The notes under the pieces are model-generated. The model was given only the letters and a program-made list of their open reading frames with translations, was not told the origin of the DNA and ran no database searches. Positions 1 to 7,852 of a DNA stretch of 12,315 nt are shown one piece after another. A program made the position numbers and the translations under genes. Location: assembly GCA_015657535.1 (NCBI GenBank), contig JADHZB010000769.1, forward strand, positions 1 through 12,315. Direction: 5' to 3'. Numbering within the stretch: position 1 is the first letter of the stretch; each line of letters starts with the position of its first letter. Source of the stretch: Nephromyces sp. MM_2019. Its lineage: Eukaryota; Apicomplexa; Aconoidasida; Nephromycida.

Positions 1-22
1 ACACACACACACACACACACAC
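1..22. repeat. CA microsatellite at the left edge
   Basis: Eleven perfect AC units from the first base; the array may continue left of the window. Confidence 0.9.
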
Positions 23-130
23 GCAAATAATGCGGAATCACTGACATACCAAGAAACCCATAAATAAAACACACGCTATCACACGCAAATATCCCTTCAA
101 AACACACACATACAGACATATGCCCTATAC
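1..130 (-). other. Start of the next SPT6 intron, cut by the window edge
   Basis: After the donor at 130-129 no further Spt6-like coding is visible. The stretch ends in a CA dinucleotide array (1-22), that is TG on the sense strand, like the other introns of this gene. A TATGTCAG acceptor-like site near 43-50 leads only into repeat-derived reading and was not used. Confidence 0.5.
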
Positions 131-234
131 CTCTGATTTCGCAGTATTTGGATGACAGTTTCAACATCCCCGAAACACTTCTGCACTGTTTTCCAGGCAC
201 TGCTATAATGACCACCTTCATCAAGCATATCCGG
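131..234 (-). CDS. SPT6: Exon 5 of SPT6: Spn1/Iws1-binding-like segment
   Basis: 104 nt between acceptor TTTGTCAG (AG at 236-235) and donor GTATAG (130-125), leaving two bases for the next exon outside the window. The SSAWKTVQKCFGDVETVIQI stretch aligns by eye with the plant pattern SSALQEA..IFGDVDELL and yeast EIFGDG. In yeast the Ile-Phe pair of this motif is central to Spn1 binding; here it is Cys-Phe (residues 633-634), so Ile is replaced by Cys. The rest of Spt6 lies to the left. Confidence 0.75.
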
Positions 235-3200
235 CTGACAAACAAAGCCCACGAAAACACACACAAAGAATGTGATTGAAGGAAACAATCAGCAACGAAA
301 AAGCCCTTCAACTCAAACACATCGAGAAGACTTCAAAACTTTTGCCTAAAAATCACTTTATCCACTAAAATCACATTCTAAAGCCAAAAAAAGATGAAAC
401 AGTGAGTGTACGTACACTCACTGAAAAAGAGCTAATTTCTTCATAAAAAGATGCGCAACTCATCATACCTCTATCCAGCCCTCTGCACGATCTTCAGGGT
501 ACTCTTCATCACTGCCATAGCGTCTACGAGGAACTGGCATGTTTTCTTCATCAGAATTTTCACCGTCTGAAAGCTGATCGCCTCTGTCAGCAGCTGCTGA
601 AGATTTAAAACCATCCGAAGCACTTGGCTTCTTCAGCCTGCGATATTGAGCTCCGTCTGCAGCAGCTGGCTTCTGCGAAAAGCAACAAACATGAATGCAC
701 ACACGGGAGTGTACAAGTGCACACACACACGAGAGCACACACACACGATTACACACAGACACAAACCAACACGCACAAACAAATGCACACAAAAACACAC
801 ATCAACGCGTGAACACACACACCGACACCAAATCAAACCAATTAAGATACAAATTTCATATTTAAACATAGAGGAAAGACAATTCCCAGTCAATTCATCC
901 TACACAGCCTCATCCTTAAAGATTAAATCAATGAAATCTCCAGTGTACGTACAGGTATAGAAACAGCTGGAAAAAATAGCACACAGGCAAAAAATCTTTG
1001 AGCTTTTAAAAGCATCATACCCCGGCATTTTCCTTCAACAAATTGTAATCCTCTTCATCAAGTTCTTCAGAAACATCTGCTTCTTCATCGTCATCATCGA
1101 TTGGCTCATCATCTGACACTTTCTCCAAATCATCAATCTCGTTAACTATAAAACCATCGAGCCCTGTTTTCGAAGAAAAGGCAGAAAATTTGGAGGAAAT
1201 GATGATACTTGACTCGATGTGAAAGCAGAGATATTGAAAAAATTAATCGAAAATGGAACACACACACATAATATAACACATACGCACATAAGCTAACACA
1301 CACAGGCGAGCACACATAAGCAAAGGCGCATGCGCGAGCACAGATGTGAGCAAAGATACATGAGCATACACTGGAGTAAGGAAATGCGAGCACACACAGA
1401 CACATACGCACACACACATGAGCAAACACATATGAGAACACACGTGAGTGCATATGTGAGCAATCATACATGAGCACGCAGTTGAGCATACTCACAAGCA
1501 CACTAAAACACGCACATATACCACACACACAAGACTGCACAGATACACATTTGCACACTTACAAGCACGCTAACACATAAGCAAAGCAACACAGACACGC
1601 TAACACAAACACATAGAAAAATACAAGCTAACACACACACGGAGCACGGGGTATCATCATAAACACACAAAAAGAGCAGCTCATTCGAAAGCAAAGGCTT
1701 TGCAGCCCATCATTCACCATTATCTACGTCACTGTCATCCTCATGACTATCATAATCTTCAGAGTCTGAAACATAATCTGAAGCCTCCGATTGCTGCAAA
1801 ATAATTATCAAGTTTATAAGAATAGGAGGGAGATTATCACTTGGGAAAGCACACACACACACACATAAGATCTTCAGTAAAGCGGTAAAATAAACACACA
1901 CAAACTCTTCACTACAACGGAAAAATCAACACACAAACCCTTCAGCAAAACCGAGAAATCAACACACACACCAGCTCTTCATAACTTGTAATGTATGTAG
2001 CCTCACTTTTGCATTGAATCCGTGAAAAAACGGCAAAAACACACACCTTAGCAGTGCAGCTTACTAGTTAAAAGTTCAGACGGAAAATCAACAACATAAA
2101 AAACTAAAAAGCAGCATAAATCAGCAGATCAAAGCTAGGCAGATAATTCTCTATGATGAGACTGACTCAGGCTTATACATAGGAAGCGAAGCCAGTAGCT
2201 ACATACGTGCATGTAAACCCGAGAAAGTAGCAACAAAATTTCCCACACACATATACGAAAAACCAAAAGCAAAAAACAGATGAAAGAGCTACATCTACCA
2301 GCCACTCACCGAAGCAGTCCGATCAATATACTGCAAAACCTTGCCATTTGCTTTTTTCTTACTGACGCTCTTCTTCACTACCTTGGAAGCCTTCCTCTTT
2401 CCTTTATTAGGCTTCTTCCCATATGTCTCATCGTCTTCATCATCATCTTCTTCTTCCTCTTCCTCTTCCTCTTCCTCTTCCTCCTCCTCTTCCTCCTCCT
2501 CTTCCTCCTCCTCTTCCTCTACTTCTTCTTCCTCTACTTCTTCTTCCTCTTGGGGTCTTCGCGACTTTTTCCCCTCATCCAGCTCCAAAACCCCCAAATT
2601 TTCCTCTCTTTCTCGAGAATCAGCAGCTTCTCCACCTTCACTTACCCCCATCTCTACCCTTTCTCTCCTCCAACGCAGTTTTTCCTTCCTTCTCTCAATC
2701 TTTTCAAGCCTCCTACGATGCTTGCTCTTAAGCTGTTCGTTCAAATCTTGTTCTCCTGTAATCGGCTCAATTCTTCGGCCAGATCTCTCAGCCTCAGCGT
2801 TGAGGATTTGACGAAGCTTTCTCTCTTCCTTCTTCCTCTTTCGCCGCCGCTTCTCCTCCTTTTTCCTCTTTCTTTGCTCCCTCCTCTTCTCATCATCACC
2901 GTCATCTTCGTCTGCTTTTTCTTCTTCATTCTCAATCATACTTTTTTGCACTTCATCCGACCCTTTCCTTCCCTTAATAGAAACACTCTGATTAGCTTCA
3001 TCCACTACCTCCACAACCTCAACTTCACCCTGCTTATTCACATGAGATGATCGGCTATCTTCAGCTTGGGAATCTTGCAAAGAGCTCTCTGAAACTTGAG
3101 AAACTTCCTCTTCTTCATCGCTTTCGGCTAAAAACTTCGCCAATCGCCTTCTCTTCAACATACGTGGCTGAGGGTGTGAAGAGGAAGCTCCATAGTCGTA

Positions 3201-3725
3201 ATATTCACCTGCCTGAAGCGCCGCTACATTCTCGCTAGAAAGTTCTGCCACGAGAGGAGGAAGAGCTTCATCATCGTTTCCAAGTGGTAGAGTTAACGCT
3301 ACCACTTGCTCACCAGAAGACTTAGCTTCAACCAATAGATCGATCCTTTGGGGAAGAATCTGCTCTTCTTCGTGCAAATCTTCAGTTTCCATGGAATATG
3401 GCGGTTTGCTGTCTTCTTGCAAATATCCCGAATTCTTGACCGTAGGAAAAGATGCAGGAAGAAGAGGCTCCCGGACTATCGTATCATGGGTCGTAGCAAT
3501 GGAAGAAGAGTGAGGATTAGATGTTCCTCGTGGTTCTTCTTCATTTTCAGCAACGGGAGAATCATCATCATCTCCATGAAGAGAAGCGAGCATTCGAAGG
3601 CGACTCCCTGCTGCCCTCTTCTTTCTCCTCTGGCTGGGTGATAATGGTGGATCAGATAGAGTTGACTGTGTTAAGGGAGGGTAGGAGACTGGCCCCTCAT
3701 CCTCCTCATCGTGATTCGTTGACAT
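131..3725 (-). CDS. SPT6: Spt6 transcription elongation factor / histone chaperone, N-terminal part (5 exons, truncated at left edge)
   Basis: Spliced CDS, read on the minus strand: 3725-2310, 1793-1718, 1163-1021, 672-469, 234-131 (1943 nt, 647 codons plus 2 nt). All junctions are GT-AG and keep one frame. Recognition comes from motifs in the order known for Spt6 N-termini: DGFIV at about residues 500-504 in an acidic stretch, LDEEDYNLL at 532-540, QYRRLKK at 554-560, then an SSAW...CFGDV block at 624-637. The last matches the IFGD(V/G) segment that in yeast and animal Spt6 binds Spn1/Iws1. Known family role: a nuclear chaperone for H3-H4 that travels with RNA polymerase II. The HtH, YqgF, HhH, S1 and tandem SH2 domains must lie left of the window. 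Residues 1-472 (exon 1) are not typical of Spt6 and could be an extension or a wrongly joined neighbour. Family call fairly sure; first-exon linkage less so. Confidence 0.8.
235..468 (-). other. SPT6 intron 4
   Basis: 234-nt GT-AG intron with donor GTATGATG and acceptor TTTGTCAG. It is A+T-rich, has short CA runs near 245-270 and carries the 24-bp palindrome at 400-423. Confidence 0.65.
400..423. repeat. Perfect 24-bp palindrome without spacer
   Basis: The half-site CAGTGAGTGTAC is followed immediately by its exact reverse complement. It lies in SPT6 intron 4. The centre TGTACGTACA recurs at 941-953 and 11361-11370. It could be a protein-binding site or a cruciform/hairpin-forming sequence; the sequence alone does not decide. 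Confidence 0.9.
469..672 (-). CDS. SPT6: Exon 4 of SPT6: QYRRLKK motif and acidic linker
   Basis: 204 nt, phase 0 on both sides, between acceptor TTTTCGCAG (AG at 674-673) and donor GTATGATG (from 468). It begins KPAAADGAQYRRLKK, matching the QKYRRVKK / QYKRLKK motif of animal and plant Spt6. A Ser- and acid-rich linker follows, then PRRRYGSDEE and EGWIE, the last probably the diverged counterpart of the DDFIVD motif that precedes the Spn1-binding segment. Confidence 0.78.
673..1020 (-). other. SPT6 intron 3
   Basis: 348-nt intron, donor GTATGATG, acceptor TTTTCGCAG. Plus-strand 690-830 is an imperfect CA array (TG in the transcript) that opens long spurious frames on both strands. A copy of the TGTACGTACA core lies at 941-953. 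Confidence 0.65.
941..953. repeat. TGTACGTACA element, SPT6 intron 3 copy
   Basis: The plus strand reads CAGTGTACGTACA, followed by GG instead of the C that would extend the palindrome. Confidence 0.8.
1021..1163 (-). CDS. SPT6: Exon 3 of SPT6: DGFIV and LDEEDYNLL motifs
   Basis: A 143-nt exon between acceptor AAAACAG (AG at 1165-1164) and donor GTATGATG (from 1020). I chose this acceptor over TTTTATAG 18 nt further in (exon start 1145) because it retains LDGFIVNE, matching the DGFIV motif of plant Spt6 (GFIN in human). Both acceptors keep frame. The exon continues through an acidic run to LDEEDYNLLKENAG, the counterpart of the LDEDDY/LIEENLG segment in known Spt6 proteins. It ends in phase 0. 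Confidence 0.78.
1164..1717 (-). other. SPT6 intron 2
   Basis: 554-nt intron, donor GTGAAT, acceptor AAAACAG. Plus-strand 1255-1660 is a degenerate CA-rich array with recurring TGAGCA and GAGCACAC words every 12-20 bp. No gene is seen inside; the long frames there translate to Cys/Val/Leu-rich low-complexity sequence, as expected of TG repeats. Confidence 0.65.
1718..1793 (-). CDS. SPT6: Exon 2 of SPT6: acidic segment
   Basis: A 76-nt exon after acceptor TTTTGCAG (AG at 1795-1794) and before donor GTGAAT (1717-1712). It enters in phase 0, exactly as exon 1 leaves, and leaves one base. It encodes 25 residues rich in Asp, Glu and Ser, starting QSEASDYVSDSED, like the acidic beginning of animal and plant Spt6. 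It has no Met, so translation cannot start here, which supports a 5' exon upstream. Confidence 0.7.
1794..2309 (-). other. SPT6 intron 1
   Basis: 516-nt intron, donor GTGAGT, acceptor TTTTGCAG. It holds the short minisatellite at 1851-1980 and otherwise plain A+T-rich DNA. I looked for an alternative first exon with a phase-0 donor and found none convincing. Confidence 0.6.
1851..1980. repeat. Degenerate 33-37-bp minisatellite in SPT6 intron 1
   Basis: Four imperfect copies. CTTC anchors fall at about 1872, 1907, 1940 and 1977, each set in a context of AATCAACACACA and AAAGCGG-like words. It is A/C-rich on the plus strand. Confidence 0.6.
2310..3725 (-). CDS. SPT6: Exon 1: 472-residue charged N-terminal extension of the Spt6-like protein
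   Basis: An in-frame TAA lies immediately before the ATG at 3725, so this Met is the natural start. The exon ends at a strong donor (GTGAGT, 2309-2304) in phase 0. Without splicing the frame would stop four codons later, at 2295. Visible features: an acidic start (residues 3-10) and a basic patch RRKKRA near 33; a middle part with short acidic clusters; a Lys/Arg-rich run at about 281-307; a charged, probably helical block to about 350; 24 uninterrupted Glu at 403-426; then a Lys-rich tail. No catalytic or folded domain is apparent. The composition suits a disordered nuclear protein that could contact histones or nucleic acid, which is inference. It could also be a separate gene of 476 residues ending at 2295. 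Confidence 0.7.
2431..2545. repeat. Polypyrimidine (plus) / polypurine (sense) tract encoding poly-Glu
   Basis: Mixed TTC and CTC triplets on the plus strand, GAA and GAG in the gene sense, encode Asp and Glu runs including 24 consecutive Glu (2448-2519). GAA and GAG alternate, so the tract is not a pure triplet expansion. The long purine asymmetry could support triplex or slippage. Confidence 0.85.
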
Positions 3726-3803
3726 TTAGGAAACGTGGTTAGCGCGCTGAAGAGGTAAAGTGTGTTTGGAGGATGCAAAATGTGGCTTATCGTGACGCTT
3801 AGT

Positions 3804-3820
3804 GGTTCAATATATACAGA
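3804..3820 (-). promoter_or_regulatory. Possible TATA-like element upstream of SPT6
   Basis: The sense strand reads TCTGTATATATTG about 85 nt before the ATG at 3725. Only the position and the TATATA core support it; such words are common in A+T-rich DNA. Confidence 0.2.
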
Positions 3821-5011
3821 GATTCAAGAAAAATACACAAATTAGAACTAAAGCAAAGGGAAATACGATTTGGCAGAGGAAGGAGGAAGCAGTAGCAGTT
3901 TTTGCCGATTATCGAGAAAAAAATAGGTAAGGTATCGCGAAATACTTCATTAAGCAGTTAAGGAAGAAAATGCAAGAGTTTAAACCAACTTTTCAGTGTT
4001 TCGTGCACAGAAAAAGGAGAACATCTGCCTTAAAAGCAGGAGGACACACAGGGTACATTAAAAAGTACCAAAACATGCAAAAAATAACATTTTTCGCATA
4101 GAATTCTCAAAGTTGGAGCAAGAGTATCAAGTTAAATTATTTTCATAAACCGATAAAAACAACGGATATAAAAAAAAGAGGAAGAAGATAACGCGAAATG
4201 TCGTCCTCAGCATCATCTAGTTGAAAAAAACGAATCAGCACCCTCTTCTCAGGCGAAAAAACCATATAATAAGCAAAAAGTAGATTCCAAGTAGATTTCG
4301 TGTTATCGATGAAGATCCTCCACACCTACTCCAACAAAAATAATGCGAAAAACGTAGCGGAGCTTAACGTAGCACCACTTACTTCCTACTGGCAGGCACA
4401 TAGAGTTTTCTCTACCCTGGGCTCGGATGTAGAGGATGTTAAAAAGCAAAAAATTTCACTTAAAACTGCTTTTATGGTTTCTCTATAAAAATTATATAAT
4501 TCAAACAGGGCGTGCACGATTTGCATATCTCCATGACTCCATATAGGATCTACGCAAAAAAAAGCCTTTCTTCTCCAGGGATACATAGAACTCAACCTTT
4601 AATTTTCCCAGAAAAACATGCTAATTAAAGCTGGGGGCATACTACGAGCTATATTAAGCGATGATGTATTATTCGTTAAGTAAAAAGATGCAAAAAATAT
4701 CCTATCACACATCGTTACTAACACAAAACTCTAAATATAGAGGCTTTGCGACATTTCCAGCCAAAAAGAGAATGGAGGGTTGGCGTTCAGAGAAGATATT
4801 TCATTTTTTCAGACAGTGCCGATGATCAATATATTTAGCGGTGAGAGCGGTCAATAGATACACACTTTTCTTTGCATAATAGCGCACAGCTCAGTTCTTG
4901 AGGTAATTACAACGGAAAGAGAGAATATGGGGCAGCCAAGCATAGAGGGAGAAGCAAAAAAACCCTTTCTTTGCCCGTGGCCACTAAGGAAAGCAAGGTA
5001 TATCGTCTGCC

Positions 5012-5094
5012 ACATAATCAAAGCACGATAGAGGATGAGGGTATATATAACCTCACAAAAAAGCCGCATAATCAAAGCAAGAGAGAGGATGATG
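5012..5094. repeat. Imperfect tandem duplication, 54-bp spacing
   Basis: A roughly 29-bp block starting CATAATCAAAGCA and running into GAGGATGA occurs at 5012-5040 and 5066-5094 with a few mismatches. Confidence 0.75.
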
Positions 5095-5529
5095 CAAAAA
5101 ACCAGAAAAAAGAGATTGGGCGGTCGAAAAAACATTTTTAGAAAAAAAATAGAGTAGTCAATAATGGCCAGACGATTATACAGCGAAATTAAAGATAAAC
5201 GTACAAGCTGCGAGCAATTTTCATCAAAAGACATTTTTTTTTGTTTCCTCTTTTCTTCGGGGGAAGGGGGGTATCACCTTTGTCACATCAACTATTCTCT
5301 TTGGCAGTTTTATCTTGAAAATCCTTCATATACAGTCGATAAAAACAAATAGAGAGAAATAAATTGCTCAAGAGTCGATAGATATTACTGTGCTAGCGAT
5401 TCTTCCAATGAAGAAATACATTTTGTAGTTCATTTCTTTAGTAGGAAGGGGGTTGCTAGCGCAAATGATGGTAGGAGGTGGCTAATTTTTTGCAAAAGCA
5501 ATTCCGCTTTGCAGAGAGGAAGATGCGTA

Positions 5530-5930
5530 GCACGAGATGTGTGTGCGTGTGTGTTGTTAGGGGTATTGCGTGTGTTTTGTGTGAAGTTCGTTTGTGTGTA
5601 GGTGTTACGTGTGTTGTGGGTGTGCTGTGCGTGTTGTGTGTCGTGTGATATGTGTCTGTCGGCGTACCGTTGGTGTGTGTCTGTTGCTGTATCATGTGTG
5701 TGTGGGTGCATCTTTATGTGCGTTGCTGTATCATGTGTGTGTAGGTGCATCTTTATGTGCGTTGCTGTATCATGTGTGTGTGGATGCATCGTGTGTATTG
5801 TATGCATGTGTTCATGTATCGTGTGTGTGGGCGTATCATGTGTGTGTGTATCTGTGCATCTTGTGTGTCTACGTATATCAAGTATATATGCGTGTGTGCG
5901 TATCCCTATCACATATATATCCCTATTGTA
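5530..5930. repeat. TG-rich low-complexity block
   Basis: Plus-strand TG-rich DNA with interspersed ATC, GTATC and GTGC words. Long frames run through it on both strands (Cys/Val-rich on plus, His/Thr-rich on minus), but these follow from the repeat and show no mixed codon use. Its TG-richness is on the plus strand, opposite to the CA-rich plus strand in the introns of the minus-strand genes. Confidence 0.85.
5683..5790 (+). repeat. 39-bp tandem repeat, nearly three copies
   Basis: Copies start at 5683, 5722 and 5761 with GTTGCTGTATCATGTGTGTG; the third is partial. Copies one and two differ at a single base. The period is a multiple of three, so it keeps frames open without being coding. Confidence 0.9.
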
Positions 5931-7212
5931 GATAAATATCTCGAAGCACATAGTTCCCTCTGCGTCTTTCTTAGCAACTAACGTCTAAGTTGTAGCAACA
6001 AGTGGCACAAATTTCTGTTAGAAGTGATCGGGAAGCGAGCCCCAAAAGAAAAAGAAAAAGAAGAAAAGGAAGAAGAAGAATAAAGTTGTGGAGAGTGGCA
6101 ATCATTCGCAGTAGATAATGCCTCAATTAAGTGGATGGCAGCACGCACTTTAACAAGTTTCCTTCACATTCGCTAGATTTTGGCTGTAAGACCAAAGAAT
6201 TCCGGTGTGTGGGTGTTGTGGATTTGATTCTCTTACATACAGAAACTGCGGAGCTTCACTTGTTATAGCGGGAAGAAATGAAAATTCAAAGTAGCAAACT
6301 TGTGTGTGTGTAAAGGCTCAAGGTATGCACATTAGAAAGAAACTCGGGGCATTACCCGTAGAGTGATTAGTGGCCATTGAGCTATACAGTTAGAATCTGC
6401 TTTACTCTGCATAATAAGCCGCTTTTCAAGTCTCCTTTAGATTCAATCGTATTGTTAGAAGCTGCTTTACTCAATGGGGGATTTTTCGAGTCTCTTTTTC
6501 CCTAAAATCAACCATTTCTAATGTGGCATTTGCCGGCAATTACAAAGAAATAACATCAACTCAACTAGTTTTAATACTGTGAGAAGAAAAAAAAATACCT
6601 TCAAAGACGCATTCAAAGGTTAACATGCTTTAGATGAGAGAGATTTTTCATGATTTTCAGCGCCCATCATATCCAGCCTACTTCAAATCCCATCGGTGAA
6701 AATTGCAACTTACCACACTAATTGCCTCTGCAGAGGAGCAAATTATAAAGCGCGAGAAAGAAAGCTAATGCGCGGAGTAATACATTTACCAAGGACTAGA
6801 GGCGGGAGAAGAAAAAGAAAGGTAAATGCGCCGGTTCGCCATTAGGAAGAGGTATTGCAATGAATCACCGGAAAATTTTCGCTTCTTCTCGCTTAAAATA
6901 CTAGCTTGTCGGCATATATAGATGATGTCCATTAGTTGAGGATACAACACTCGATCCGCGGGGAATATTTTCCGAAAGATGTTGCTAAAATACTGATTAG
7001 GAGTTCAAAAATTTTCTCGTTAGAAGATTAGCTAATCGTCTGCAGCGCAAGCTAAAATTGGTCCCCAACATGAATTGACGAGCGCTTTTAGAGTGCCACT
7101 AGATTCAGCGGAAAGTTACCCTGTTTTACCGGCTTAAAAGCCTCTCGAAAGCATCAAGAAGTAATGCGACATTTCAGGTAATTGTTTTTCACGCTTGAGA
7201 GAACCACAATGA
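5931..7212. other. Intergenic region without a supported gene
   Basis: Several plus-strand frames of 30-60 codons end in stops (for example 6654-6842, preceded by TTTTCAG and containing a GTAAAT donor-like site at about 6820). Frames of that length are expected by chance in A+T-rich DNA, and they do not join into a consistent model. No tRNA, rRNA or snRNA was recognised. Confidence 0.5.
6389..6519 (+). repeat. Diverged 65-bp tandem duplication
   Basis: Two copies, at 6389 and 6454, share GTTAGAA.CTGCTTTACT at the start and TTTTC.AGTCTC further in. They are clearly related but much diverged, so the duplication is old. Confidence 0.65.
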
Positions 7213-7632
7213 ATGCAGTGTCCTGCGAAAAACACTTTTAATCAACCGCTCAGATTACCACCGCGTACAGACGACCCAAATATTGACGAGCAAAGTGTCT
7301 TAAAACATAAATTAGACCTTGAAATCGTTGAAGTTACAATCAATTCGAGGTACTGCGCCGTAGATGATAAGAAAAAATATGTTTTAAACTGCATCACTGC
7401 AACAGTTTTAATAATCTGCAGAAAAGGCCTAGATTTGCCTCCTCATTCGCTTATCCGGAACATTTATAGAATTGAAAGAAAGAAGTGCAACTTTCATGCA
7501 TTTACCCATGTCATCATCTTTGGGTGTACGTGTGCTAAAATGGGCAGAAAGAGATGTCAGAGATACTGGCGGCATCCATTGACTGAAAAGCTTGTCACAA
7601 TATTTTGTTGTCAGTATAATCACAAAAATTAG
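7213..7632 (+). CDS. Hypothetical protein, 139 residues
   Basis: ATG at 7213 directly after an in-frame TGA, stop TAG at 7630-7632. Amino-acid use is mixed and not repeat-driven, unlike most other open frames between the genes. Several Cys and basic residues occur in the second half (CTCAKMGRKRC). I do not recognise it. A weak similarity by eye to TATA-binding-protein repeats (a KLDL word near 33 and VIIF..C.CAK near 100-111) may be chance. A frame this long is only modestly unlikely in this much A+T-rich sequence. It could also be the last exon of a spliced plus-strand gene, using the AG at 7217-7218 as acceptor. It converges on gene 2, with 220 bp between the stops. Confidence 0.35.
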   Translation: MQCPAKNTFNQPLRLPPRTDDPNIDEQSVLKHKLDLEIVEVTINSRYCAVDDKKKYVLNCITATVLIICRKGLDLPPHSLIRNIYRIERKKCNFHAFTHVIIFGCTCAKMGRKRCQRYWRHPLTEKLVTIFCCQYNHKN

Positions 7633-7670
7633 TCACCGCATCAGTCCTGCTTTCACTGTCGAAAATTTCG

Positions 7671-7676
7671 ATTAAA
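7671..7676 (+). terminator. Possible ATTAAA polyadenylation signal
   Basis: The hexamer ATTAAA lies 39 nt after the stop of the 139-residue ORF. A single common hexamer is weak evidence. Confidence 0.2.
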
Positions 7677-7852
7677 TGTAGCGCGCGTGTGTACCACATA
7701 ACTCACTCGCAAAGCAAAATGACCTGGATTTTCTGTCTCGGAGATTAACAATTTATATTGCCGAGAAAGTTGTCGCTATGTCACAAGAAAAGAGTTGTAA
7801 AGAAGAAATTTTCATAAAATCACAAAAACCCTCAAGACGCAGCTGAATAATC

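Larger units (their letters stand above)
3726..5529. other. A+T-rich intergenic region upstream of SPT6, no secure gene
   Basis: Only short, A+T-driven open frames are present. The longest (5234-4851, minus, 127 residues) reads as a hydrophobic Leu/Ile/Phe-rich string partly made by the 54-bp duplication at 5012-5094, so I do not call it a gene. No RNA gene was recognised. Presumably the SPT6 promoter lies in its left end. Confidence 0.5.

Noticed and set aside
633..960. Plus- and minus-strand His/Thr-rich or Cys/Val-rich frames
   Set aside because: Products of the CA array in SPT6 intron 3. Only 469-672 in one frame shows Spt6 motifs.
1142..1694. Long minus-strand frames rich in Cys, Val and Leu
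   Set aside because: They read through TG-rich repeats within SPT6 intron 2. The codons are dictated by the dinucleotide and there is no recognisable domain.
2280..3050. 256-residue plus-strand frame and poly-Ser and poly-Leu frames opposite exon 1
   Set aside because: They are the antisense of the poly-Glu and Lys/Arg-rich coding strand; low complexity explains their length.
4851..5234. 127-residue minus-strand hydrophobic frame, possible membrane protein
   Set aside because: It is A+T-driven and partly built by the 54-bp duplication. No family pattern, and a frame of this length is not very unlikely by chance here.
5430..5951. 173-residue minus-strand His-Thr-Asp repeat protein
   Set aside because: It is encoded by the 39-bp repeat and TG block, and equally long frames exist on the opposite strand.
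6001..6114. Plus-strand Arg/Lys-rich frame after CAACTAAC...TTGTAG
   Set aside because: A branch-point-like word and acceptor are present, but the frame is short, purine-driven and has no partner exon.
6660..6700. tRNA-like T-arm word TTCAAATCC
   Set aside because: No flanking stems, anticodon arm or acceptor pairing could be built around it.
6654..6842. 62-codon plus-strand frame after TTTTCAG, ending near a GTAAAT donor
   Set aside because: It looked like an exon, but no compatible upstream or downstream exon joins in phase and such lengths are expected by chance.
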